DNA of 64,000 nt from assembly GCA_944323145.1 (NCBI GenBank), contig CALURJ010000003.1, positions 62,001 through 126,000 on the forward strand, given 5' to 3'. The translations under genes and the position numbers were made by a program. The notes under the pieces were generated by a model. The model was not told where the DNA came from. It did no database searches and saw only the letters and a program-made list of their open reading frames with translations. Below, in pieces: positions 53,626-61,168 of this stretch. This DNA comes from Candidatus Gastranaerophilales bacterium. GTDB lineage: Bacteria > Cyanobacteriota > Vampirovibrionia > Gastranaerophilales > Gastranaerophilaceae. Every line of letters starts with the position of its first letter. Positions within the stretch are counted from its first letter, which is position 1.

Positions 53626-53663
53626 TAAAAAGACGGGGATATTTATTATCTCCGTTTTTTTTA
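53626..53663 (+). terminator. Terminator after the S1-domain gene
   Basis: AAAAAGACGGgGATA-ttta-TTATCTCCGTTTTTTTT forms a stem with long T run 14 bp past the stop. Confidence 0.88.
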
Positions 53664-53829
53664 TGAAATTTATCTGAATTATTCATCCGTATGAAGGATT
53701 TTTAACCTAAAAGCATGTATTTATTTTAATTAATACAGTATAATTTTTATAGTAATGTTGACTTTTAGAAAATCGTCATTATTAAATAAACTGTAAGGTA
53801 GAAATTTAATACATAGGAGAGTGACCATT

Positions 53830-55080
53830 ATGGGTATGGCGGCTTCACAGGCAAGATATTTAGGCTTAACTGCCAGAAAAACTAATGTAGAATATGAAGG
53901 ACAGCAGATAAATCAGGCTCGTACAGCTCTGGCAAATCAAAGTGCAAATACATTTAATGAGCTGCTTGCTCTTGAAGTGCCTACAGCTCCTAGTACTCAG
54001 GATTATACAACTGTCCAGTATTCGTATCAGGACGGGACTTACGGTGAAACTATTACTGACATGACTGCAATTACTGATGATCCGAATTACAATTATTTGA
54101 TAACTCATTATCATAATGCTGATGTTTATACCGGAGTTCAGGTGAACAGATCTAATCCTCAGGTCGTTTTAGGAACTTCTGCTGTTCAGAATTCTGTAGC
54201 AAGAGGAGATGTTACTTATGATGGTCAACAGGATATATACAGCATAGGCGGTACACAACTTACAAATTATGATTCTATGGTTGAAGAACAGAGAAATAAT
54301 TTTGAAAGAATTTGTCAGGATTATCCTGATTTGGCAAATGAAGACCCTGCAAATATTTTTGTTTATACTGATGCAAACGGTAATATGAATTTTACAACGC
54401 GTACTGAATTGGAAAATGCTGTTGCTGGAACAGCTGATGTAAATACATATTCTGTTCAATCAGGAATTCCGACTTATGTAGGAAATTGTGAATTATCTGC
54501 TTATGACGAAACGGATCCGGATCAGAAACTTGCTTATGAACAAATTTGTGAACAGTTCCCGACAGAGGGATTTGCAACATCTGATAATATTTATACGTGG
54601 GAATATCAGGGAAGACGTTATTTTGCAAGTCTTGAAGACCTGACAGCTTCTGCAATATCGGCGCCAGATCCTACAACACCCACAGAAAATCAGAATAAAT
54701 TAAAAGCTTATTATGCAGAAAATATTGAAACACGAATTGAACGAACTCAAAAAGCGTTTGTTGATTTTGATGAATCAGGGCGTGCTCAGAGTATCAGGTT
54801 TGAAGATTCATCGGCAACATATACTGTAAATACAGAAACTGTTACTGATGAGAATGCTTATCAGGATGCAATGAACCAGTATAATTATGATATGCAGGTT
54901 TACGAAAAGGCTATTGCTGATATAAACGCAAAAACAGAGAGAATTCAAGAACAGGATAGAACTCTTGAATTGCGTTTAAGACAGCTTGACACAGAACAGG
55001 AAGCTTTACAGACAGAAATGGAAGCAGTTCAGAAAGTTATTGAAAAGAACATTGAATCCACTTTCAAAACTTTTGAATAG
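53830..55080 (+). CDS. Orphan axial-like protein with conserved N- and C-terminal helices
   Basis: A 416-residue protein (start at ATGGGTATGG; AGGAGAG lies 9 bp upstream; a GTG three codons earlier is possible). Residues 1-50 form a helix (MGMAASQARYLGLTARKTNV, EYEGQQINQARTALANQSAN) matching the start of the 108-residue protein at 56398. Residues about 370-416 form a coiled coil (LELRLRQLDTEQEALQTEME) ending KVIEKNIESTFKTFE, which matches that protein's IDKNIQSSFTYR. The middle 320 residues are Asn/Thr/Tyr-rich and beta-like. Helical ends around a variable middle are the plan of flagellar axial and needle proteins; no signal peptide is present. fliEFG lie downstream. Confidence 0.6.
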   Translation: MGMAASQARYLGLTARKTNVEYEGQQINQARTALANQSANTFNELLALEVPTAPSTQDYTTVQYSYQDGTYGETITDMTAITDDPNYNYLITHYHNADVYTGVQVNRSNPQVVLGTSAVQNSVARGDVTYDGQQDIYSIGGTQLTNYDSMVEEQRNNFERICQDYPDLANEDPANIFVYTDANGNMNFTTRTELENAVAGTADVNTYSVQSGIPTYVGNCELSAYDETDPDQKLAYEQICEQFPTEGFATSDNIYTWEYQGRRYFASLEDLTASAISAPDPTTPTENQNKLKAYYAENIETRIERTQKAFVDFDESGRAQSIRFEDSSATYTVNTETVTDENAYQDAMNQYNYDMQVYEKAIADINAKTERIQEQDRTLELRLRQLDTEQEALQTEMEAVQKVIEKNIESTFKTFE

Positions 55081-55107
55081 TATAATTAGAATAGTAAGAG
55101 GTTTTAT

Positions 55108-55926
55108 ATGTCATATAAAAACGACAGTTACTTGGTAATAGCAAACAAATTCGGCTCAGCAAGCAGTGATGCAAAAGCTCAGTTATGGGAAACTTATGAC
55201 CAGCTTAGAGATTTAACAGTTTCAGGAAACGGTTTGGGCTCAGGTTTCGGTATGACAGGCGGTTTCTTATATAATCTTGCAAGTTTACTTGCTCCATCAT
55301 CATTTGCGGCTGTTTTTGGGGCATCGGAATCTATGAATGTTCCCGGAACTTCTTATGCTTCTACATTTAGCGGTGGTTCTTCTTACGGACTTGATTCTCT
55401 TTATAACTATTCCGGTTTCCCTAACGGAGCAGCTCCTATTTCCTGGGGGCTTGACGGTTATGCGACTGGTGGCGCTTCTTCAATTGTCAGCGGTTGGGGA
55501 ACTGATAGCGGAGTTGCTACAGGTTATGCTTCAGGTATTGGTGGAATTGCCGATGTTGCAAGTGCTGCTGCATATGGACTCGGTGCTGCTAACGGTTATG
55601 GATTTTCCATGAAAAATTTAGTACTTCCCGTTGCCGGTGTGATTTCAGGATGGGGCGGTATAATGCAGGCTGCTGCACCTTATTTAGGTGAATACGGGCT
55701 TCCTGCCCTTGTTATGGGAAACTTAATGCAGGGGACTTCATCTGCGGCTCTGGCTGCATACCAGAATGTTACGGGGAATATTACGGCTAATGCCGATACC
55801 ATACTTTCAAATAAGGTTCGTAACATCGAAACGGTATGTAAAATGCTTGACACTCAAGGGGATGTCGTCAAAAAGATGCTCAAAGAGTCTATTGAAGGTG
55901 ACAGTAAAGCAATTCAAAACTTGTAA
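55108..55926 (+). CDS. Gly/Ala/Ser-rich orphan protein, possibly membrane-inserting
   Basis: A 272-residue protein of unknown family, 27 bp after the preceding gene and probably in the same transcript. Most of it (50-220) is Gly/Ser/Tyr/Ala-rich (GLGSGFGMTGGFLYNLASLL, TGYASGIGGIADVASAAAYG) with moderately hydrophobic stretches (LVLPVAGVISGWGGIMQAAA). The ends are charged helices (ANKFGSASSDAKAQLWETYD; VRNIETVCKMLDTQGDVVKK). No signal peptide. Its plan could fit a translocator or a filament tip protein, but no motif decides. Confidence 0.55.
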   Translation: MSYKNDSYLVIANKFGSASSDAKAQLWETYDQLRDLTVSGNGLGSGFGMTGGFLYNLASLLAPSSFAAVFGASESMNVPGTSYASTFSGGSSYGLDSLYNYSGFPNGAAPISWGLDGYATGGASSIVSGWGTDSGVATGYASGIGGIADVASAAAYGLGAANGYGFSMKNLVLPVAGVISGWGGIMQAAAPYLGEYGLPALVMGNLMQGTSSAALAAYQNVTGNITANADTILSNKVRNIETVCKMLDTQGDVVKKMLKESIEGDSKAIQNL

Positions 55927-55948
55927 AATTATTTTACAAGTTTTTTTA
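55918..55948 (+). terminator. Terminator overlapping a stop codon
   Basis: AACTTGTAAAAT and ATTTTACAAGTT are perfect complements, followed by a T run. The TAA stop of the upstream gene lies inside the left arm. Confidence 0.85.
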
Positions 55949-56112
55949 TTTTATTAAAGTTTCATCTAAAATTGTCCGTAATAAGTAAAAGTAGACAAAA
56001 ATACTTTAGGCTGCGAATAGTTAAGACATGTTAAGCAAATGTTACCAAACATGGCAATATTTGACTTAAAATTGTTTTAATATACATGTAGGTCTAAAGT
56101 GTAAGGAGAAAA

Positions 56113-56385
56113 ATGCTTCGTGATACTTTAGAGATGAATATAAAAAGATTATTTGACTTCTTGATATATTCAAAAAACTTTCTAATAAGAAAGAATCCTA
56201 TAAAAGCAATGGCAAATTCATTTGTAGAAGGATTAAAAGAATTCTTAACAATGAATAAGAAACGAAAGATGGCTCAGTATAGATTAAACTATCACCGCCA
56301 TCAGTTTCAAAAGATGGAACAGTTGATTGCAGAAAACAATCAGCACGCGTTTCTCAGAGGCAGCCATCTCAATGAAACAAGATAA
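56113..56385 (+). CDS. Small basic orphan protein
   Basis: A 90-residue protein with a good AAGGAG site 5 bp before the ATG. It is rich in Lys, Arg, His and Gln and predicted largely helical (IKRLFDFLIYSKNFLIRKNP, NKKRKMAQYRLNYHRHQFQK). It lies 12 bp before the axial-like short protein and is presumably co-transcribed. No family recognised; a chaperone-like or anchoring role for its neighbour is possible but unsupported. Confidence 0.55.
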   Translation: MLRDTLEMNIKRLFDFLIYSKNFLIRKNPIKAMANSFVEGLKEFLTMNKKRKMAQYRLNYHRHQFQKMEQLIAENNQHAFLRGSHLNETR

Positions 56386-56397
56386 GGGAAAAATAAA

Positions 56398-56724
56398 ATG
56401 GGATTAGTCAACTCGCAAATCAGATTATTGTATCTTCAACAAACCAGGTTAGATCTGGAATATAAAATAATGTTGATTACCCAGGCGAAAATGGGGTTAT
56501 CAAAATCAGTCAGTGATTTGATGGAAGTCGGTAATGATTTTGATCCTGATTCTCCGACAACCAAAATGCTTCAGCAGCGACAGGCGAAATTAAAAGTTCT
56601 AGAACAAAAACTGGATGCCCAGATGCTTTCATATCAATCAAGATTGAAAATGATAGATGCGGAATATCAATCCTGTCAGGGCATGATAGATAAAAACATT
56701 CAATCATCATTTACATATAGGTAA
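56398..56724 (+). CDS. Short axial-like protein, minimal form of the 53830 product
   Basis: A 108-residue helical protein. Residues 1-45 (MGLVNSQIRLLYLQQTRLDL, EYKIMLITQAKMGLSKSVSD) align without gaps to the N-terminus of the 416-residue protein: shared MG, SQ, R, L, EY, I, QA. The C-terminal coil (KLKVLEQKLDAQMLSYQSRL) ends MIDKNIQSSFTYR, like KVIEKNIESTFKTFE. It is thus the same two end modules without the central domain. Size and all-helical plan are close to those of secretion needle or rod proteins. A strong terminator follows. Confidence 0.6.
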   Translation: MGLVNSQIRLLYLQQTRLDLEYKIMLITQAKMGLSKSVSDLMEVGNDFDPDSPTTKMLQQRQAKLKVLEQKLDAQMLSYQSRLKMIDAEYQSCQGMIDKNIQSSFTYR

Positions 56725-56755
56725 AAAAAATCGGTTAGAAATAACCGATTTTTTT
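56723..56755. terminator. Bidirectional terminator
   Basis: AAAAAATCGGTTA-gaaa-TAACCGATTTTTT forms a perfect stem between convergent genes, overlapping the last codon of the plus-strand gene. Confidence 0.92.
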
Positions 56756-56756
56756 A

Positions 56757-57377
56757 TTAGATATTTGTTTGGATAAAAAGACTTATTATATCATTTAGAG
56801 CTGCGTATTGTTTTTGCAGTTTTTGCGATTGCCTTTCAAGAACACCTATTTGTTTTTTGTATTCCATAATTGATGTCTGGCATTCTCTTGATGAATTATT
56901 CAAACTTTCCTGCACCTGTTGTGCTTCCTGCAGAACACTTTTCATTGAAATACCGAGAGCTTCCATGGTTTGTTTTATAATTTGTGCGCCGGTTTGTTTG
57001 GAAACACCTGCCGGGAGCTGATTTATTAACTGTTTTAAAACAGCGATATTTGTCGGTATTTCAAAGCCCTCAAGATCAGATGCAAACGAATCTGTCATTG
57101 AGTTTTGCTGGGTAAAAGGCATAGCACCTGATGCTGTAAATTGGTTATTAACTTCCAATGTTTCATCAAAGTGCGGATGAAGATTCTCTTCATAGTGATA
57201 TTCTGATGAAATTTCCGGCTCATCATTAACAAACTCTATGTCAGAACTGTTATTCGGAAGACTGTCCGTATCTGCCGGATTATCAACTACACTTTGAATT
57301 TCTATATCTGATTGCTGTTTCAGTGCTTCAACAATTTTTTTGCCTACGCCTTCTGTAATTCTATTACTTACCATCAT
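56757..57377 (-). CDS. Orphan protein with C-terminal coiled coil
   Basis: A 206-residue protein with no signal peptide. The first 100 residues are acidic and disordered-looking (SLPNNSSDIEFVNDEPEISS). About 110-150 is helical (IAVLKQLINQLPAGVSKQTG, AQIIKQTMEALGISMKSVLQ), and 150-206 is a coiled coil (YKKQIGVLERQSQKLQKQYA). GAGGGA precedes the ATG. It is oriented against the neighbouring orphans. Family not recognised. Confidence 0.6.
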   Translation of the reverse strand: MMVSNRITEGVGKKIVEALKQQSDIEIQSVVDNPADTDSLPNNSSDIEFVNDEPEISSEYHYEENLHPHFDETLEVNNQFTASGAMPFTQQNSMTDSFASDLEGFEIPTNIAVLKQLINQLPAGVSKQTGAQIIKQTMEALGISMKSVLQEAQQVQESLNNSSRECQTSIMEYKKQIGVLERQSQKLQKQYAALNDIISLFIQTNI

Positions 57378-57481
57378 TTCCCTCTTTCAGATTTGATTAT
57401 AATATAGCAAAGAAATTATTTCAAGAAATTCATAAAATAGTTACGAAATGCTAAGAAGATATCAAATTTGAATTATAATGC

Positions 57482-57487
57482 TATAAT
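57482..57487 (+). promoter_or_regulatory. -10 box for the purH-like leader
   Basis: TATAAT about 7 bp before the conserved leader; a second TATAAT overlaps at 57473-57478. No convincing -35. It suggests the leader is transcribed as the 5' UTR of the purH-like gene. Confidence 0.45.
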
Positions 57488-57493
57488 AAAGAA

Positions 57494-57672
57494 AGAAAGG
57501 AAAGTTTACAAAGTAAAACAGGTGCGAGGGATAAGAAAAAAGCCAAACTAATTCTAAGTGACGGCAGCACCCGAGTGCATTGACAGAGTAAAGCGATAAC
57601 ACAAAAATTTGAAAAGTTAATGCAAAACAAAATAAAAGCGCCTTTAAGATAGTCGTAAGCTATGGTATAAAG
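57494..57672 (+). ncRNA. Conserved structured leader, copy A (before purH-like gene)
   Basis: About 178 nt that align over their full length with copy B before fliG. Conserved blocks in order are GAAAGGAAAGTTTA, GGTGCGAGGGATAAG, CCCGAGTGC-TTGAC, AAAGCGA, AAAAGCGCCTT and AGTCGTAAGCTATGGTATAA. Two nested helices can be drawn: AGTTTAC (57503-57509) with GTAAGCT (57655-57661), and AGGTGC (57520-57525) with GCGCCT (57638-57643). The end contains ATG-GTA-TAA just before the real start, and no clear Shine-Dalgarno. I do not recognise it as a known riboswitch class. Confidence 0.7.
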
Positions 57673-59178
57673 ATGAAAAGACGTGCGTTTATTAGTGTAT
57701 ATGACAAAGTTGGATTAATAGAATTCGCGAAAAATCTTGTGGAAAAGTTTGATTATGAGATTGTTGCTTCAGGTGAAACTTTTCAGGTTTTAAAAAATGC
57801 TGATATTGAGGTAATTGATGCATCTGAATTTTCGAGTACTTCGGGAATTTTGACGGCTGAATATAATGCGTTAAACGAAACTATTTTGGCTGCAGTGCTT
57901 GCAAACAGTAATGATTCACAACTGATGAATGATTTGGAACGAACGGCGATAAAACCTTTTGACATGGTTGTTGTTAATTTGTGTCCCTTTGAAAAACTTG
58001 CACTGGAATCAAATGATATGGATGAGGTTATATCTAAAATTGATATTGCAGGTGTTACTCTTTTAAGGGCTGGTGCAAAAAATTATAAAAATGTAACTGT
58101 TATTACGGATAAAATTGATTATTATGTAGCATTGAATGCTAATGAATTCGGAAGGCTTAAACTTGCAACAAAAGCTTTTTATATTACATCTAATTATGAC
58201 AGAGCCGTCTCTTCTCTATTTGCTGAACAATCTGGAGAGAAACCGTTTAAGACCTTTTCTCTTGAAAAATTAAGAGATTTGCAATACGGCGAAAATCCTC
58301 ATCAGAAAGGTGCTGTTTATAAAACTGGTAAAATGGTAGATTATGAAGTTATTAATGAAAAAGAACTTACTTTCAATAACATTTTGAATGTTACAGAAGC
58401 AGTAAACCTTGTTAGTGAATTTTATGACGTAAACTGTGTTGCAATTATAAGACATACAAAACCATGCGGCGTTGCTCTCGGACGTTCTTTATATGAAGCT
58501 TATACAAAGGCCTTCGACTGTGATCCGGTTAGTTCTTTCTATGGTGTTGTAGGTTTTTCAAAACCTGTTGATGAAGAAGTAGCAAAACATTTGAATTCTA
58601 TGGCTGTAGAAGTTGTTGTTGCTCCGGATTACGATGAGAAAGCCATAGAGTTATTTAAAGACAATTCTGATATTAAACTTGTTAAATTGAAAACTTCTTT
58701 AAAAGAATACCGAAAACTTACGGTTGAAGAAATTATTCTGACACCATTCGGTGCGCTTGTTCAGGATAGGAACAACAGTGAGCTTGATAAAGATAAGTTT
58801 AAAGTTGTAACAAGAGAAAAACCTACTGCCGAACAGATTGAAGATGCTGTTTTTGCATGGAAGGTTGTGAAACATGCCAAGACAAATTCTGTTGTAATTG
58901 CAAAAGATTTTAAAGCTGTTGCGATTGCTCAGGGGCAGACAAATGCAATTACTGCAGTTGAACATGCTTTGAATTATGCCTGTGACGGTTCCAAAGAAGC
59001 AGTTCTTGCCTCTGACAGCGTATTAACGGCAGAAGATTGTATATATTCTGCGGTACAGTCAAGAATAAGCTTAATCATTCAGCCGGGAGGTTCAATAAAG
59101 GATCAAAGTCTTATAGATGTCTGCGATAAATACGGAATTGCAATGATTACAACAGGTATTAGAAATTACAGGCAATAA
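57673..59178 (+). CDS. purH: PurH-like protein with degenerate active sites
   Basis: PurH normally has two activities: AICAR formyltransferase and IMP cyclohydrolase, the last two steps of IMP synthesis. The 501 residues align along the whole family: RRAFISVYDKVGLIEFAKNL at the start, DIAGVTLLRAGAKNY, LQYGENPHQKGAVY, WKVVKHAKTNSVVIAKD and IIQPGGSIKDQSLIDVCDKY. But the cyclohydrolase motif GRVKTLHP is replaced by AEYNALNE (about 62-69), and the catalytic Tyr of NLYPF is Cys104. In the transferase domain the catalytic Lys-His pair is Arg260-His261. It may be a paralogue with one lost or altered activity. It is monocistronic behind leader A. Confidence 0.88.
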   Translation: MKRRAFISVYDKVGLIEFAKNLVEKFDYEIVASGETFQVLKNADIEVIDASEFSSTSGILTAEYNALNETILAAVLANSNDSQLMNDLERTAIKPFDMVVVNLCPFEKLALESNDMDEVISKIDIAGVTLLRAGAKNYKNVTVITDKIDYYVALNANEFGRLKLATKAFYITSNYDRAVSSLFAEQSGEKPFKTFSLEKLRDLQYGENPHQKGAVYKTGKMVDYEVINEKELTFNNILNVTEAVNLVSEFYDVNCVAIIRHTKPCGVALGRSLYEAYTKAFDCDPVSSFYGVVGFSKPVDEEVAKHLNSMAVEVVVAPDYDEKAIELFKDNSDIKLVKLKTSLKEYRKLTVEEIILTPFGALVQDRNNSELDKDKFKVVTREKPTAEQIEDAVFAWKVVKHAKTNSVVIAKDFKAVAIAQGQTNAITAVEHALNYACDGSKEAVLASDSVLTAEDCIYSAVQSRISLIIQPGGSIKDQSLIDVCDKYGIAMITTGIRNYRQ

Positions 59179-59186
59179 GAGAATTA

Positions 59187-60056
59187 TTAACTGTTTTTCA
59201 ATATTCTTATAATTTGCGGATAATGGTTTAGTACTTGTTCAATCTGTAAATCATTTCCGCCTTTTTTATTGGAAGAAAATAGGGTAATTTCATTTGTCAT
59301 CCCCCTTTCTCTTTCAGGATTAACATAAGTCAGTTCTGTAATTCCGCTTTTAGATATGGCAATTTTTGTCCCATTTAAAACAGCCATTGCCCAAAACCAA
59401 ACGTCATCAGCATTTGGAGCTAATTCAGTAAATAATTTTTCATTTAAAACGTCTTTATACAAACAGCCGGACGGATATAAAACACCTCCGACACCTGTAA
59501 GGAAGTTTAAATAAGAAGGTTTGCAGTTTTTTATTTTTTTAGGCCATTTTTTATATGGAGCAATACCCGTTTTTGAAAGTTTAACTTTATGTGCTCTGTG
59601 GCATACAATGTAGTTTGGGTTAGCTTCATAAGTATTTATGAGTCTTTCGAGCCAATCTTTTTCATAATATATATCATCATCGGCAGTAACAATAATATTA
59701 TCAGGGTAATTTTTTAATGCAGGAATAAGCTTTGTATATGAACGTAAGTTTTTGTGCCAGCCTATAGTTAAGCCAATATTCTTTAGTTTTAAAACTTTTT
59801 CAGGAATGTCTTTTTCCCTGTTAGGAAACTGTTCTTCCCCCAGCCATAAAATGACTTTTGAAGGTTTCACGGTTTGAGTAAGCAGAGAGTATAATGTAAA
59901 GTGAATTTCATACATTCTTTGGGGAAAAGATGTAAGAGATATTATTACGCCATTTTTATCGTTTGTAACACCGCTTTCTTTTGCTTGTGTAATTATTTGT
60001 TCAAGAGACACTTTATCAATTGTTTTAAGCGGTTTTTTTCTAAATAAATTAAACAT
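59187..60056 (-). CDS. Glycosyltransferase, GT-A-like
   Basis: A 289-residue cytoplasmic enzyme without membrane helices. It has GVIISLTSFPQRMYEIHFTL and KPSKVILWLGEEQFPNRE near the N-terminus. The metal/nucleotide-sugar motif is a triple Asp in NIIVTADDDIYYEKDWLERL, followed by FLTGVGGVLYPSGCLYKDVL and APNADDVWFWAMAV. This pattern fits a glycosyltransferase family found in capsule/LPS clusters. Donor and acceptor are unknown. Convergent with the purH-like gene, 8 bp apart. Confidence 0.8.
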   Translation of the reverse strand: MFNLFRKKPLKTIDKVSLEQIITQAKESGVTNDKNGVIISLTSFPQRMYEIHFTLYSLLTQTVKPSKVILWLGEEQFPNREKDIPEKVLKLKNIGLTIGWHKNLRSYTKLIPALKNYPDNIIVTADDDIYYEKDWLERLINTYEANPNYIVCHRAHKVKLSKTGIAPYKKWPKKIKNCKPSYLNFLTGVGGVLYPSGCLYKDVLNEKLFTELAPNADDVWFWAMAVLNGTKIAISKSGITELTYVNPERERGMTNEITLFSSNKKGGNDLQIEQVLNHYPQIIRILKNS

Positions 60057-60130
60057 AGGTTTATGATATTATATAAAGAAATATTTGCAAGCGTAATTCT
60101 TTTATAATACAATATGTGCGGAGGAAAGTT

Positions 60131-60577
60131 ATGGAAATTAAATCATGGGAAGATTACTTTTTAGACCTTGCAAAAACCTGTGCAAGCAGATCTAATTGTA
60201 TAAGAGCTCAGGTAGGGGCTGTAATTGTAGGAGATGATAAAAAAATTAAAGCAACCGGATATAACGGAACGCCTTCTAAAGTTGAATCTTGCTATGAACG
60301 CGGTGAATGCTACAGAATTAAGCATAATATTCCTTCGGGAACCAGATATGAAACCTGCCGTTCAATTCATGCGGAGCAAAATGCTATAATTCAAGCTGGT
60401 CAGGACAGATGCAAAGGTTCTACAATGTATATCTGGGGGCATAATTTTATTTGTATTCTGTGTAAAAGATTTATTGTTCAATCAGGTATAAAAGATGTTG
60501 TTTTGAGAAAAGATGAAAATTCTCCTGTTTTGCATGTAACGGTTGATGATATAAGACGCGAACTTGAAGAGGAATAA
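60131..60577 (+). CDS. Deoxycytidylate deaminase (ComEB-like)
   Basis: Converts dCMP to dUMP for dTTP synthesis. The 148 residues have the zinc site HAEQNAII (His and proton-shuttle Glu) and a second site that here reads CILCKRFI, in place of the usual PCxxC. The allosteric/substrate region YNGTPSKVESC and the CYERGECYRI zinc-finger-like segment are also present. The start is the ATG 5-6 bp after GGAGGAAAG; an upstream GTG would overlap that site. Confidence 0.9.
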   Translation: MEIKSWEDYFLDLAKTCASRSNCIRAQVGAVIVGDDKKIKATGYNGTPSKVESCYERGECYRIKHNIPSGTRYETCRSIHAEQNAIIQAGQDRCKGSTMYIWGHNFICILCKRFIVQSGIKDVVLRKDENSPVLHVTVDDIRRELEEE

Positions 60578-60750
60578 AACCTCATACTAACTTGCTTTTC
60601 TAAAAAAAATCATTAAATTCATGCCGGCAGGTAGTAAGTTCGACCTAAATTTCTTAAATTGTCTACTGAATTTGGAGGATTTTTGCCTGTTATCTGTATA
60701 AAATCAGCAAATATTAATGTATGATAAATATAGAAAGGCAGGTAGATTTA

Positions 60751-61083
60751 ATGGACAGTTTTTATCCTCAATATGATTTGGCGGGCAGAATTCAGCACAC
60801 AAAACTTGATACCGGTATGACACCGTCTGTCAGAATGTCAAGAGTTGAAGATAACGCATCACCTGATTTTAAACAGGTAATGTCAGGTCTGGTCGAAAAC
60901 CTTAATACCGAACTTAATGCTCCTGATAATCTGTTGAAAGATGTTATGTCTGGAAACGGCAATGTTGATATCCATGATGTTATGACTGCTATGGCAAAAT
61001 CGGAAATTAGTATTAACGTTGCAACTCAAATCACCGGAAAAGTCATACAAGCGTATGACAAAGTTATGCAGATTCAGGTGTAA
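60751..61083 (+). CDS. fliE: Flagellar hook-basal body protein FliE
   Basis: FliE joins the MS ring to the rod. The 110-residue protein shows the C-terminal family pattern: GNVDIHDVMTAMAKSEISIN followed by VATQITGKVIQAYDKVMQIQ. The N-terminal half is variable, as usual. I start at MDSFYPQY, preceded by AGGCAGG; a start ten codons earlier is less likely. It is followed by fliF and fliG. flgB and flgC, which commonly precede fliE, are not here. Confidence 0.88.
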   Translation: MDSFYPQYDLAGRIQHTKLDTGMTPSVRMSRVEDNASPDFKQVMSGLVENLNTELNAPDNLLKDVMSGNGNVDIHDVMTAMAKSEISINVATQITGKVIQAYDKVMQIQV

Positions 61084-61168
61084 AATAGGATTAGAAAACT
61101 ATTAAATCAGATTGGGGCATAGCATAACATTAAAATTTATTGGTTAATGCTTGCTAAGAGGACAAAGA

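Noticed and set aside
57494..57672. Leader A as a ZTP (pfl) riboswitch, which often precedes purH
   Set aside because: I cannot find the pfl core segments, and the same leader precedes fliG; left as unassigned.
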